The translations under genes were made by a program, and so were the position numbers. From positions 1-42,423 of the forward strand of contig CANQUV010000018.1 of the NCBI GenBank assembly GCA_947627135.1: a DNA stretch of 42,423 bases, given 5' to 3'. The number at the start of each line of letters is the position of its first letter. Position 1 is the stretch's first letter. This stretch comes from an uncultured Clostridia bacterium. Its GTDB lineage: Bacteria > Bacillota > Clostridia > Oscillospirales > Acutalibacteraceae. The notes below the pieces were generated by a model. The model did not search any database. It was not told where the DNA came from and saw only the letters and a list, made by a program, of their open reading frames with translations. Of the stretch, positions 1 through 9,709 are shown one piece after another.

Positions 1-173
1 CTATATTTGCGTTTACGAGCTGCTTCGGATTTCTTCTTACGTTTAACAGAAGGTTTTTCGTAAGCTTCTCTTTTGCGTACTTCAGCTATAACACCTGCTC
101 TGGCACACTGTTTTTTAAATCTTCTTAAAGCACTTTCAAGAGATTCGTTATCTTTTAATCTGATTTCTGCCAT
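1..173 (-). CDS. rpsU: 30S ribosomal protein S21 (C-terminal end cut by window edge)
   Basis: Small basic protein of the 30S subunit. The 57 complete codons read [19 protein letters not shown] at the N-terminus and a Lys/Arg-rich tail ending ARKRKY, matching the short Firmicutes form of S21 (about 57-58 residues). At most a residue or two and the stop lie beyond base 1. The ATG at 171-173 is preceded by GGGAGGGAAGATAG, a strong Shine-Dalgarno site. The gene has its own near-consensus promoter at 240-269, between it and leuS. Identity is very secure from the conserved [13 protein letters not shown] and [17 protein letters not shown] segments. Confidence 0.97.
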   Translation of the reverse strand, partial: MAEIRLKDNESLESALRRFKKQCARAGVIAEVRKREAYEKPSVKRKKKSEAARKRKY

Positions 174-239
174 CTATCTTCCCTCCCATCTGCCAAGTGG
201 CATGGGTAATTTGCATATAATTACATAATTACAAAAATT

Positions 240-269
240 ATTATACAATAAACATATATTATTTGTCAA
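240..269 (-). promoter_or_regulatory. sigma-A type promoter of rpsU
   Basis: On the minus strand a perfect TTGACA (264-269) is followed by 18 bases and a perfect TATAAT (240-245). It lies about 65 bases upstream of the rpsU ATG and downstream of the leuS stop. No hairpin terminator is visible between leuS and this promoter, so leuS read-through may add to rpsU expression. Confidence 0.85.
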
Positions 270-312
270 GAGATAAATAGTAATTAGTTGAATTTTAGTA
301 AAAAATCAAAAA

Positions 313-2724
313 TTATGGTTTAACAACTATATTCACTAATCTACCTTTAATATAAATCTCTTTTACTATATTCATATTTTCAATTGATTTTGCAACACTG
401 TCATCAGCTTTTGCAAGGCTTAATACTTCAGCCTGTTCTGCTTCAGGTGAAACATTTAACTTTGTTTTAATTTTACCGTTTACCTGAACAGCAATTTCAA
501 CAGTCTCTTCCCTGCATTTACTTTCGTTATATTCAGGCCATTCCTGCTGTGCAACAATACCTTCTCCTAATTTGCATACTTCCCAGATTTCTTCTGTAAC
601 ATGAGGTGCAAAGGGATTTAATAGAATTGCAAATATGGCAAGTTCTTTTTTGCTTATTGAACCAAAAGATGTAACATCGTTGATCAACGCCATTAAAGCG
701 GCAATTGCAGTATTAAATTTAATATTTTCAATATCTTCTGTTACTTTTTTAATTGCTTTATTAAACGGACTTTCCAGTTTTGGTCTGATTAAATTATCTT
801 CAACAAGAATATTTTGTAAATTCCAAAAACGTTCAATAAATCTTCTGCAACCTTTTATACTTGACGGACTCCACGGAGCTGATTTTTCAAAGTCTCCGAT
901 AAACATTTCATACAGACGCATTGTATCTGCACCGTATTCATCAACAATCTCATCGGGATTTACAACATTTCCTCTTGATTTACTCATTTTTTCACCGTTT
1001 TCGCCTAAAATCATACCGTGACTTGTACGCTTCTGATAAGGTTCTTTAGTAGGAACAACTCCTATATCATATAAGAACTTATGCCAGAAACGACTGTAAA
1101 GCAAGTGTAAAGTTGTATGCTCCATTCCGCCGTTATACCAATCAACAGGCGACCAATACTCAAGCGCTTCTTTGCTTGCGAGAGCGTCTTTATTGTGAGG
1201 ATCCATGTATCTTAAATAATACCATGATGAACCTGCCCATTGAGGCATTGTATCAGTTTCTCTATGAGCTTTTCCTCCGCAATTAGGGCAAGTTGTTTCG
1301 ATCCATTCAGTCATATTTGCAAGAGGAGATTCACCGTTATCGGTTGGTTCATAAGATTCAACCATTGGAAGTTTTAAAGGTAATTGCTCTTCCGAAATAG
1401 GAACATAACCGCATTTATCACAATGAACGATAGGGATCGGCTCTCCCCAGTAGCGCTGTCGAGAAAATACCCAGTCACGCAGTTTATAATTAACTTTAGA
1501 ATGACCAACGCCTTTTTCCGTTAAGAATTCAATAATTTTCTTTTTAGCTTCTTCAACAGATAAACCATTAAGAAAACCCGAATTTACCATTACGCCTGTT
1601 GCACAATCAGTGAAAGCTTTTTCCTGAACATTTCCGCCTTTAACAACTTCAATAATAGGCAAATCAAACTTTTTGGCAAATTCCCAGTCACGGGTATCGT
1701 GTGCGGGAACTGCCATAATTGCACCTGTTCCGTAAGAAACAAGAACATAGTCGGAAACAAAAATAGGAATTTCTGCGTCGTTTACGGGATTTACAGCTGT
1801 AACCCCTTTAATTTTAATTCCAGTTTTTTCTTTAACTACTTCTGTTCTCTCAAAATCTGATTTTTTAGACGCTTCTGCCTGATAAGACTTAATTTCATCG
1901 ATATTTTCAATAATATCAGACCATTTTTCAATTAAGGGATGTTCAGGTGAAATAACCATATAGGTAGCACCGAAAAGCGTATCGGGACGGGTTGTATAAA
2001 CAGTTAATTTATCACCTGTTGAAGTTGTAAAATCAACCTCTGCTCCTGTACTTCTGCCAATCCAGTTTTTCTGCTGTGCCTTAACTCTCTCCGGATAATC
2101 AACTAAATCAAGGTCATTTATAAGTCTGTCGGCATATTCGGTTATTTTGAGCATCCATTGTGATTTTACTTTATGTACAACTTCACTTCCGCAGCGTTCA
2201 CATACTCCGTTTACGACTTCTTCATTTGCAAGAACACATTTGCAGGAAGTACACCAGTTTACAGCCATTTCTTTTTTGTAAGCAAGACCTTTCTTGTAAA
2301 GCTGAATAAAAATCCATTGTGTCCATTTATAATAATCAGGGTCAGTTGTGTTGATTTCTCTGCTCCAGTCAAAGGAAATTCCCAAAGATTGTATCTGCTT
2401 TTTAAATCTTGCAATATTTTGTGCTGTTATAATTTCAGGATGAATATGATTTTTAATAGCATAATTCTCTGTGGGAAGTCCAAATGCATCCCAACCGATC
2501 GGATACAGAACATTATATCCCTGAAGTCTTCTTTTTCTTGAAACAACATCTAATGCAGTGTAGGGTCTTGGATGTCCTACATGAAGACCTTGTCCGGATG
2601 GATAAGGGAATTCTATTAATGCATAGAATTTTTTCTTTTCAGAATTTTCTTCTGCATGAAATACTCCCTTTTCCTCCCAAATCCTTTGCCATTTTTCCTC
2701 TATATTCTTATGATTATATTTCAA
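313..2724 (-). CDS. leuS: leucyl-tRNA synthetase
   Basis: Charges tRNA-Leu with leucine in the cytoplasm. The 803-residue length is normal for a bacterial class Ia LeuRS. Visible landmarks are the HIGH-type motif HVGH (residues 48-51), the CP1 editing domain (about residues 225-420) with its threonine-rich [13 protein letters not shown] segment, paired CxxC zinc-like knuckles, and the KMSKS loop ([10 protein letters not shown], about residue 575). The C-terminal tRNA-binding domain ends the chain. The start is TTG at 2722-2724, placed 8 bases after GGGAGG; no nearby ATG fits the conserved N-terminus [11 protein letters not shown]. It follows rsfS by about 27 bases, the usual Firmicutes rsfS-leuS arrangement. 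No T-box leader is present, so it probably depends on upstream transcription. Confidence 0.97.
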   Translation of the reverse strand: MKYNHKNIEEKWQRIWEEKGVFHAEENSEKKKFYALIEFPYPSGQGLHVGHPRPYTALDVVSRKRRLQGYNVLYPIGWDAFGLPTENYAIKNHIHPEIITAQNIARFKKQIQSLGISFDWSREINTTDPDYYKWTQWIFIQLYKKGLAYKKEMAVNWCTSCKCVLANEEVVNGVCERCGSEVVHKVKSQWMLKITEYADRLINDLDLVDYPERVKAQQKNWIGRSTGAEVDFTTSTGDKLTVYTTRPDTLFGATYMVISPEHPLIEKWSDIIENIDEIKSYQAEASKKSDFERTEVVKEKTGIKIKGVTAVNPVNDAEIPIFVSDYVLVSYGTGAIMAVPAHDTRDWEFAKKFDLPIIEVVKGGNVQEKAFTDCATGVMVNSGFLNGLSVEEAKKKIIEFLTEKGVGHSKVNYKLRDWVFSRQRYWGEPIPIVHCDKCGYVPISEEQLPLKLPMVESYEPTDNGESPLANMTEWIETTCPNCGGKAHRETDTMPQWAGSSWYYLRYMDPHNKDALASKEALEYWSPVDWYNGGMEHTTLHLLYSRFWHKFLYDIGVVPTKEPYQKRTSHGMILGENGEKMSKSRGNVVNPDEIVDEYGADTMRLYEMFIGDFEKSAPWSPSSIKGCRRFIERFWNLQNILVEDNLIRPKLESPFNKAIKKVTEDIENIKFNTAIAALMALINDVTSFGSISKKELAIFAILLNPFAPHVTEEIWEVCKLGEGIVAQQEWPEYNESKCREETVEIAVQVNGKIKTKLNVSPEAEQAEVLSLAKADDSVAKSIENMNIVKEIYIKGRLVNIVVKP

Positions 2725-2751
2725 AGGTAACGCCTCCCAAATTATTTAAAG

Positions 2752-3105
2752 TTAACTAATAACTGATGATATATCTATTTCTTTGCCGTCCTGCCACAAG
2801 CGTTCGAGGTCATAAAATGCTCTTGCTTCATCACTGAAAACATGAACAATTATATCAACATAATCCAGCAGTATCCAACTGTTTGAACGGTGACCTTCAA
2901 TATGACTTACTGATATTCCCATTTCGTCTAATTTTTCATCAACGGTGTCAGCAAGAGCTTTTACTTGCGTACTGCTTGTACCTGTTGCAATAACCATATA
3001 ATCGGCTAAAATTGAAACATCAGAAATTTCAATAACCTTAATATCTTTACCTTTCTTACTGCTTAATATCTTTGCAGTTTCAAGAGCCTGTTCGTAAGTT
3101 GTCAT
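2752..3105 (-). CDS. rsfS: ribosome silencing factor RsfS (Iojap family)
   Basis: RsfS binds ribosomal protein L14 on the 50S subunit and blocks subunit joining when nutrients are scarce. The 117-residue protein is the usual length and carries the family core DYMVIATGTSSTQVKALAD and the HIEGHRSNSWILLDY segment typical of Iojap/YbeB proteins. The ATG is preceded by GAAAGGA at good spacing. It sits between yqeK and leuS, the conserved Firmicutes order nadD-yqeK-rsfS-leuS. Confidence 0.95.
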   Translation of the reverse strand: MTTYEQALETAKILSSKKGKDIKVIEISDVSILADYMVIATGTSSTQVKALADTVDEKLDEMGISVSHIEGHRSNSWILLDYVDIIVHVFSDEARAFYDLERLWQDGKEIDISSVIS

Positions 3106-3122
3106 ATATAAATCCTTTCAAA

Positions 3123-3683
3123 TTATTTAATAACTATTTGATTGTATGCTTCAAGAGCATTTATATCAATAGGTAATCTTCTTTCAGCCAAATCTTTAAT
3201 TGTAAACATAAGACCGTATTCCATAGCTTCTTCTAAACTTCTATCTGCCTTTTCACGCATTATTTCAACACCATTGTAATCTCTTTCAGCGCCAGTAAAG
3301 TCTGCTATAAAAATAACCTTTTCAAGCAAAGACATATTTGCCCTGCCTGATGTATGATACTTAATGGCATTTAAAATATCTTCGTCTTGAATTCCCAAAT
3401 ACTGCTTTACATAAGCAGAACCTGATATCGAATGCCAGAGCTTCTTTGAATACCTCTGTACATTGTTTAAAATTATACCATTATCTTCTATTATTTTCAA
3501 CTGCTCTTCAGGAGGAGTTTCTTTAGTAATATCATGGAGAATACCTGCAGTTTCCGCTTTATCAGGATCAGCACCGTATTTCTTTGCAAGTCTTACAGCT
3601 TCTTTTGCAACGTTTACGCTGTGAATATAACGAGCTTTACTCATTCTAGATTTTATGATTTCTTTGTAATCATTAAAATTCAT
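3123..3683 (-). CDS. yqeK: HD-domain hydrolase YqeK (Ap4A hydrolase family)
   Basis: A 186-residue HD-superfamily protein. The metal ligands are visible as an H in YIHSVNVAKEA, the HD pair in AGILHDITKE (about residue 50), a downstream H in LWHSISG, and a D in IFIADFTG. The YqeK family is known to hydrolyse diadenosine tetraphosphate symmetrically to ADP; assignment here rests on the motif set and on its position directly after nadD. The two genes are 4 bases apart, and its ribosome binding site (GGGGTG) lies within the last codons of nadD, suggesting translational coupling. Confidence 0.9.
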   Translation of the reverse strand: MNFNDYKEIIKSRMSKARYIHSVNVAKEAVRLAKKYGADPDKAETAGILHDITKETPPEEQLKIIEDNGIILNNVQRYSKKLWHSISGSAYVKQYLGIQDEDILNAIKYHTSGRANMSLLEKVIFIADFTGAERDYNGVEIMREKADRSLEEAMEYGLMFTIKDLAERRLPIDINALEAYNQIVIK

Positions 3684-3687
3684 AAGA

Positions 3688-4293
3688 CTACACCCCGTAT
3701 AATTTATTTTTTAAAATATATTTATAAACATTTAAATTCAGGTTTTTTAAGGCAAATTCTTTATTATGTATGTTGTTTCTGATTTCTGTTGAAGATAACA
3801 TATAAACCGATTCGTTTAATATATGGGTAACTGCCCCTAAAGTTTTTAGCTTTTCTGAAAATTCCTTCAGCACCTGATAATTGTCGTTATCTCTTGGAAA
3901 TGTAATAATTTCAGCAAGCTTAAAAATCTCCAAAGGATTTTTCCACTCAGGTAAAGTGACATACATATCAGCACCCATAACAATATATAAATTATCATCA
4001 GGATACAAGTTTTTCAGTTGTTTTAGCGTATCGCAGGTAAAGCTTTTTCCGCTTCTTTTAATTTCAATATTAGAAACAACTGCTCTCTTAATATCTTTAA
4101 AAGCTATTTGACACATTTTCAGCCTGTCAGCAGGAGATTCCATGTATTCACCTGTTTTATGAGGAGAGCTGTATGTGGGGATAATGTAAAGCTTATCTAA
4201 ATCGAAGTTTTTAATTACTTTATCAGCAAAATTAGTATGTGCATTATGAACCGGATTAAAGCTTCCGCCAAAAATTGCTATTCTTCTGTTCAT
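3688..4293 (-). CDS. nadD: nicotinate-nucleotide adenylyltransferase
   Basis: Transfers AMP from ATP to nicotinate mononucleotide, making deamido-NAD in NAD synthesis. The nucleotidyltransferase signature GGSFNPVHNAH is at residues 9-19 and the C-terminal SSTEIR motif near residue 167, together diagnostic for NadD (about 200 residues). The ATG overlaps the yhbY stop by one base (TAATG), so the two are probably translationally coupled. Order yhbY-nadD-yqeK-rsfS is the standard Firmicutes one. Confidence 0.95.
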   Translation of the reverse strand: MNRRIAIFGGSFNPVHNAHTNFADKVIKNFDLDKLYIIPTYSSPHKTGEYMESPADRLKMCQIAFKDIKRAVVSNIEIKRSGKSFTCDTLKQLKNLYPDDNLYIVMGADMYVTLPEWKNPLEIFKLAEIITFPRDNDNYQVLKEFSEKLKTLGAVTHILNESVYMLSSTEIRNNIHNKEFALKNLNLNVYKYILKNKLYGV

Positions 4294-4589
4294 TATCTCA
4301 TTGGCAATTTGATTACAGGCTCATTTTCATTTTCTCTGTATAAAACAAATTTCGAACCTATAACCTGTACAATATCTGAATTTGTGGATTTTGCAATAAT
4401 TTGGGCAGCTTCTCTTGATGACAGTTCACAGTTTTCCAAGACTTTTCCTTTTATCAATTCTCTTGCGGTTAAGGCCGTATCTGCCTGATTAATTACATTA
4501 TCATTTATTCCGCCTTTACCTAATATTAAAATTGTTTCTATCGGATTTGCAAGTCCTCTTAAATAAGCTCTTTGTTTGCTGTTAAGCAT
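4293..4589 (-). CDS. yhbY: YhbY family RNA-binding protein (CRS1-YhbY domain)
   Basis: A 98-residue single-domain protein of the CRM (CRS1-YhbY) fold, associated with pre-50S ribosome assembly. It begins LNSKQRAYLRGLA and contains the GxxG-type loop LGKGGI (about residue 26) used for RNA contact in this KH-like fold. Its ATG overlaps the rdgB stop by one base, and its GGAGG binding site is inside the end of rdgB. Its place before nadD agrees with the family's usual neighbourhood. Confidence 0.93.
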   Translation of the reverse strand: MLNSKQRAYLRGLANPIETILILGKGGINDNVINQADTALTARELIKGKVLENCELSSREAAQIIAKSTNSDIVQVIGSKFVLYRENENEPVIKLPMR

Positions 4590-5188
4590 TAATTTTCCTC
4601 CAAATACTTTTTTAACTCTTTCTGTAACATTTTTAATGATTTTCCCCTGTGACTTACATTATCTTTCTCTTCAGCAGTCATTTGAGCAAAGGTTTTATCA
4701 TTATTGTAAACAAATATTGGATCATAACCAAAATTATCTTCTCCCACAGGTTCATATCCGATTTTACCGTTACAAACACCTTCAACTGCTAATTTTTTGC
4801 CGTCAGGTAAAATGCAACAAACAGATGATGTGAAATGTGCAGTACGTCTTTTATCAGAAACATTTTTCATTTCACTTAATAATTTAGCAATTCTGTCTTC
4901 ATCAGTTGCACCTTCACCTGCATATCTTGCAGAATAAACTCCTGGTCTTCCGCCTAAGGCATCAACCGATAATCCAGAATCATCTGCTATTGCAGGCATA
5001 CCTGTTTTATCAAATGCCGCTTGTGCTTTTATAAAAGCATTCTCTGCAAAGGTTTTACCTGTTTCTTTCACTTCGTCCAGTTTAACACCTGCATCTTTAG
5101 CGGATACAGCATCTATACCCAGCGGATTTAAAATTCTTTCCAGTTCTTTAAGCTTTTTAGGATTATTTGTAGCTATAATAAATTTCAT
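4589..5188 (-). CDS. rdgB: XTP/dITP diphosphatase (non-canonical purine NTP pyrophosphatase)
   Basis: House-cleaning enzyme that hydrolyses dITP, XTP and ITP to monophosphates, keeping deaminated purines out of nucleic acids. Family hallmarks are the N-terminal ATNNPKKLKE, the ADDSGLSVDALGGRPGVYSARYAG block and FGYDPIF. I start it at ATG 5186-5188, overlapping the ftsY stop as TGATG and 8 bases after GGAG. The reading frame also opens at TTG 5191, one codon earlier, which is too close to the binding site. Length 199 residues is typical. Confidence 0.95.
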   Translation of the reverse strand: MKFIIATNNPKKLKELERILNPLGIDAVSAKDAGVKLDEVKETGKTFAENAFIKAQAAFDKTGMPAIADDSGLSVDALGGRPGVYSARYAGEGATDEDRIAKLLSEMKNVSDKRRTAHFTSSVCCILPDGKKLAVEGVCNGKIGYEPVGEDNFGYDPIFVYNNDKTFAQMTAEEKDNVSHRGKSLKMLQKELKKYLEEN

Positions 5189-6105
5189 CAATTTTCTCCT
5201 GTTTCAAACAATGCTTTTGCAAAAGCTTTAGCATCAAAAGGCTGTAAATCGTCTATTTGTTCACCAACACCAATGAATTTTACAGGAACTTCAAGTCCTT
5301 GTTTTATAGCCAACACAACTCCGCCTTTTGCAGTACCGTCAAGTTTAGTAAGTACAATTCCTGTAATTCCTGTTGCTAGCTTAAACTGCTCCGCCTGATT
5401 TACAGCATTCTGCCCTGTTGTAGCGTCAAGCACTAAAAGCGTTTCTTTATCTGCATTTGGAAGTTCTCTGTCTATAACTCTGTTTATCTTTGCAAGTTCG
5501 TCCATTAAATGCTTTTTATTATGGAGTCTTCCTGCTGTATCACATATTATTACATCTGTTTTTCTTGATTTTGCTGCTGAAATTGCGTCAAATACAACTG
5601 CTGCAGGGTCGCTTCCTTCATTTTGTTTAACAATATCACAACCGCTTCTGTCTGCCCATATTTGGAGCTGGTCAATAGCTGCCGCTCTGAAAGTATCGGC
5701 AGCAGCAAGCAAAACCTTTTTGCCGTCATTTCTTAATTTATTGGCAATCTTCCCAATGGTTGTAGTTTTACCTACACCATTTACTCCGATTACCAGTATT
5801 ATAGACGGTTTTGTACTTATATTCAGTTCTTCTCCACCTGAAAGCATTTCACTTATTATATCTTCAAGCAAAGCGTGAATTTCTGATGGGTCAGTAATTC
5901 CCCTTTGCTTAACTTTTACTCTGAGTTCTTCACAAATCTTTTCTGCAGTAGGAACACCTACATCACCCATTACAAGTAATTCTTCAAGTTCTTCAAAAAG
6001 TTCTTCATCAATTTTTGTAAATGATTTGAGCATTGAGTCGATCTGACCAACAATACTTTCTCTGGTTTTCCTTAATCCGTCTTTGATTTTTTTAAAAAAT
6101 CCCAT
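5188..6105 (-). CDS. ftsY: signal recognition particle receptor FtsY
   Basis: SRP receptor GTPase that docks the SRP-ribosome complex at the membrane during co-translational insertion. Residues 1-95 form the helical N domain. The G domain follows with G1 GVNGVGKTT (107-115), the DTFRAAAIDQL segment, G3 DTAGR, G4 TKLDGTAKGG and a C-terminal GVGEQIDDLQPF. There is essentially no acidic A domain (305 residues total), as in many Firmicutes. It follows smc by 12 bases, the classic rnc-smc-ftsY arrangement, and its binding site is AAGGA. Confidence 0.97.
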   Translation of the reverse strand: MGFFKKIKDGLRKTRESIVGQIDSMLKSFTKIDEELFEELEELLVMGDVGVPTAEKICEELRVKVKQRGITDPSEIHALLEDIISEMLSGGEELNISTKPSIILVIGVNGVGKTTTIGKIANKLRNDGKKVLLAAADTFRAAAIDQLQIWADRSGCDIVKQNEGSDPAAVVFDAISAAKSRKTDVIICDTAGRLHNKKHLMDELAKINRVIDRELPNADKETLLVLDATTGQNAVNQAEQFKLATGITGIVLTKLDGTAKGGVVLAIKQGLEVPVKFIGVGEQIDDLQPFDAKAFAKALFETGEN

Positions 6106-6117
6106 ATATATCGTCCT

Positions 6118-9100
6118 TCACCTACTCTTTATTCCTAATTTCTTAGCCACTTCCGAAGCTCTTAATTCAAGTAATTTTGAAATACCCTCATCCTGCATTG
6201 TTACACCGTATAAAACATCAGATTCTTCCATTGTACCTCTTCTGTGAGTAATAAGTATAAACTGGGTATTATTTGTCATTTTGCGTACATATTGTGCGAA
6301 TCTGTCTACATTTACTTCATCAAGCGCTGCCTCGATCTCATCCATTACGCAAAATGGAGCCGGTCTAACTTTCATAATTGAAAAGTATAATGCAATTGCT
6401 ACTAATGCCTTTTCTCCACCTGACAAAGCGTCCAAATGAACAACGATTTTCCCCGGAGGATGAACTATAATGTCAATTCCGCTTGTTAAAACATTTTCAG
6501 GGTCAGACAGTGAAAGAGATGCTGTTCCGCCTCCGAATAGTTCTTTAAAAATATATGTGAAATTCGCATTTATCTGATTAAAGCTTTCAATAAATACTTC
6601 TCTCATTTTTTTTGTTAAATCTATAATTAAGCGTTCTATCTCTTTTTTGGACTTTTCTACATCTTCAACCTGAGCATTCATAAACTCGTATCTTTCAGAT
6701 ACTTCCTTATATTCTTCAATTGCAGTAACATTTATACTGCCTAAAGCTTTGATTTTTTGTTTAAGTTCGTTTAACCTCTTTTGACCCGCCGATAAATCAT
6801 TAATTTTAATCGCAGTTTCCTGTGCTTTTCTTACAGTCAGTTCATATTCTTCCCATAGTTTTAAGGTTATATCATCAAACTGTTTTTGAAGATTAATTTT
6901 TCTTTCTTCCAAACGTGCAAGCTCTCTGCCGATAAATTCCCTCTCGGAAGTTTTTTCTCTTTCTTCCTGCCTTAATTCAGCAGTACGCTTTTCAAGGGAA
7001 TCTTTTGACATATTTATATCGCTAATAGACTTATTTAAGTTTTCAACAGATAAAATCAGTTCTTCTTTTTCTTTATTAAGTGATCCTATTCTGTTTTTAA
7101 TGGAAATGTTCTGCTTTTCATAATCAGAAATTTGATTTGCAATTTCTTCTTTTCTTATATCTTTAGAGTCGTTGCTTGTTTTAGCAAACATGATCTCTGA
7201 ATTTAAAGCGTCTATATCCTTTTGAGCAGTTACAATTTCCAGCTTTATATTTTGAAGCTTATCTGATAAATTTTCACGTTCTTCTGTAAATTTAGCTCTG
7301 TCACCTGATAAAACGGAAATATTCTTTTCAATATCAGAAATTTCAAAATTTAATTTTTCAAGTTCTTTATTTGCATTTTTGCCGGTTTCAAACAATTGTG
7401 AAGATTTTTCATTTATCAATGCTAATTCTTCATTTATTTCTTTAACAGAACTTTCATTTGCATTTACTTCATTTTCACAAGCCTTTAATTCTGTAATAAT
7501 TCTTATATATTCCTGTTTTGAGTTTGATAAATCAGCCTGATATCCCAAAATATCAGCCTCAAGTTTCGAAAATTCTGATAATGCTTTGTTATATTCTTTT
7601 TGAATTTCTTCGTATTTTGTATTTAATTTCAGCGCAGATTCTTTAATTTTTTCAATCTCGGCAGTTCTGGTTAAAAGCCCCGATTTTTTGCCAAGTGATC
7701 CGCCTGTTAATGAACCGCCTGCATTTACAACCTGTCCGTCTAATGTTACAACTTTAAATCTGTAATTATATTTTTTTGCAAGAGAAGTTGCACTGTTAAG
7801 GTTTTCAGTTATTACAATCCTGCCTAATAATGAAGATAAAATTCCTTTATATTCGTTTTTGCAGCTGCATAAATCGCAGGCAATACCAATAAAACCGTTG
7901 CAGTTTTCTAAACCATCTTCATTTAATCTTCTTTCTTTAATAGTATTAATAGGTAAAAATGTAGCACGGCCACCGTTATTCTGCTTTAAATATGAGATTG
8001 CTTTTTTAGCGTCTTCCTCTGTGGAAGTAACGATATTTTGCATAGCAGCTCCTAAAGCAGTTTCAATTGCAACAGTATAAATATCCGGTACTTTAATTAC
8101 TCTTGACACAGGTCCGTGAATACCGCCTAATTGACCTTTCTTATAACTGTTCATGATAATTTTTACACTATGAGAGAATCCTTCAAGATTTCTTTCCAAA
8201 TCTTCAAGCAATTTTGCTCTTCTAGATTTTTCCTGTGCATCAAGCATAAGCTTGTCTGCATTTTCTTTTAATTCGTCTTTCTTTTTTTGACGAGATTGTA
8301 ATTTAAGTTCCAAACCTTTAATTGAATTTGTAATTTGTTCAGATTTCTTCTCTAAATTTATTTTTGATTTAATGTAGCTGTCTTTTATTGATAAAAGTTC
8401 TTTATATTCTCTCTCTTTACTTTGTTTTGTATTTTCAAGAGTTATTTTTCTGCTTTTTAATTCTTCTGCAGAAGTTTGACTTGTTAAAGCTGTTACTTTC
8501 AAATCTGACGCTTTTGCTGATAAAGAAGATAGCTCTGCTGTTAGATTTTGAAGTTGATCACTACTTTTTCCAGATGTTATATTAATATGATTTAATTGTT
8601 CGGAAACATTGTTATAGCTTATCTGATAACTTTCGATATCAGCATTTAATTTAACGATTTTTTCTTCTTTTTCTTTTATTTCATTCTGCAAATCAGAATA
8701 ACTGTTATCTATCAGGGATATTTCATTGTTTAAGCGTTCGATATTCTCATTATTATGTAATATGTCATTTTCAGCAACAGATACAGCAGACCTTTTTAAA
8801 TTTATTTCGGACTCTATATCAGATATTTTTCTTCTTGTTTCATCAATCTTAGATGAAAATTCAGCATTTTTAAGATAAATATTTTCGCTTTCTTCCTGAA
8901 TTTTCAAAAGATTTTTTTCAACCTCTTCATGCTGTGTTCTTGCAATAACTAATTTATCGTCTTGCTCCTTAATCATACTTTGAGATTTATTTAAAGTATC
9001 AAGCCATATAGCAATTTCAAGTCCTTGTTTTTCTTTTGAATACTTCAAAAATTTTTCAGCCTTGTCAGACTGTGTTTTTAAAGGACCTACTCTTTCTTCT

Positions 9101-9693
9101 AAATCAGAAACGATATCTCTTAATCTTAACAAGTTATCTTCAGTATTTTTCAGTTTTCGCTCTGCTTCAAGCTTTCTGTATCTGTATCTTGATACACCTG
9201 CCGCTTCTTCAAAAATTTCTCTTCTGTCTTCACTTTTAGACGAAACGATACTGTCAATTTTACCCTGACTTATCATTGAGTAGCCGTCTCTGCCAAGACC
9301 CGTATCCATAAAAAGCTCATTTATATCTTTCAGTCTTACCGACGCCTTATTTATAAGATATTCGCTTTCACCGCTTCTGTAATATCTTCTGGTAACTGCT
9401 ACCTCGTCACCGTTAAAAGGTAAAACTCTGTCTTTATTTTCTATTGTAAGGGTAACCTCAGCAAAACCCTGACGTTTTCTGTCGTCAGTTCCGTTAAAAA
9501 CAACATCCTCCATTTTTGAGCATCTAAGACTCTTTGGAGATTGTTCGCCAAGAACCCAACGAATGGCATCGCTTATGTTGCTTTTTCCTGAACCGTTAGG
9601 ACCTACAACAGCTGTCATACCTTCATCAAAGGTTAGTTTTGTTTTATCAGGAAATGTTTTAAATCCTTGAATCTCCAAAGATTTAAGCAGCAT
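6118..9693 (-). CDS. smc: chromosome segregation ATPase SMC
   Basis: Condensin ATPase that dimerises and organises the chromosome with ScpA/ScpB. At 1191 residues it has the full architecture: head with Walker A GPNGSGKS (31-38), long coiled coil, hinge around residues 510-660 containing the GGSLTGGS element, return coiled coil, then signature LSGGEKALVAIAL and Walker B FCVMDEIEAALDE. I start at ATG 9691-9693 because GGAGG lies 8 bases upstream; the longer frame begins at a GTG at 9700-9702 that is part of the binding site itself. scpA and scpB are not in this window. Confidence 0.97.
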   Translation of the reverse strand: MLLKSLEIQGFKTFPDKTKLTFDEGMTAVVGPNGSGKSNISDAIRWVLGEQSPKSLRCSKMEDVVFNGTDDRKRQGFAEVTLTIENKDRVLPFNGDEVAVTRRYYRSGESEYLINKASVRLKDINELFMDTGLGRDGYSMISQGKIDSIVSSKSEDRREIFEEAAGVSRYRYRKLEAERKLKNTEDNLLRLRDIVSDLEERVGPLKTQSDKAEKFLKYSKEKQGLEIAIWLDTLNKSQSMIKEQDDKLVIARTQHEEVEKNLLKIQEESENIYLKNAEFSSKIDETRRKISDIESEINLKRSAVSVAENDILHNNENIERLNNEISLIDNSYSDLQNEIKEKEEKIVKLNADIESYQISYNNVSEQLNHINITSGKSSDQLQNLTAELSSLSAKASDLKVTALTSQTSAEELKSRKITLENTKQSKEREYKELLSIKDSYIKSKINLEKKSEQITNSIKGLELKLQSRQKKKDELKENADKLMLDAQEKSRRAKLLEDLERNLEGFSHSVKIIMNSYKKGQLGGIHGPVSRVIKVPDIYTVAIETALGAAMQNIVTSTEEDAKKAISYLKQNNGGRATFLPINTIKERRLNEDGLENCNGFIGIACDLCSCKNEYKGILSSLLGRIVITENLNSATSLAKKYNYRFKVVTLDGQVVNAGGSLTGGSLGKKSGLLTRTAEIEKIKESALKLNTKYEEIQKEYNKALSEFSKLEADILGYQADLSNSKQEYIRIITELKACENEVNANESSVKEINEELALINEKSSQLFETGKNANKELEKLNFEISDIEKNISVLSGDRAKFTEERENLSDKLQNIKLEIVTAQKDIDALNSEIMFAKTSNDSKDIRKEEIANQISDYEKQNISIKNRIGSLNKEKEELILSVENLNKSISDINMSKDSLEKRTAELRQEEREKTSEREFIGRELARLEERKINLQKQFDDITLKLWEEYELTVRKAQETAIKINDLSAGQKRLNELKQKIKALGSINVTAIEEYKEVSERYEFMNAQVEDVEKSKKEIERLIIDLTKKMREVFIESFNQINANFTYIFKELFGGGTASLSLSDPENVLTSGIDIIVHPPGKIVVHLDALSGGEKALVAIALYFSIMKVRPAPFCVMDEIEAALDEVNVDRFAQYVRKMTNNTQFILITHRRGTMEESDVLYGVTMQDEGISKLLELRASEVAKKLGIKSR

Positions 9694-9709
9694 AAATCTC
9701 ACCTCCGTT

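Noticed and set aside
635..1021. Plus-strand frames inside leuS, smc, topA, trmFO and other genes
   Set aside because: They are antisense shadows of well-identified genes, with hydrophobic low-complexity translations and no binding sites.
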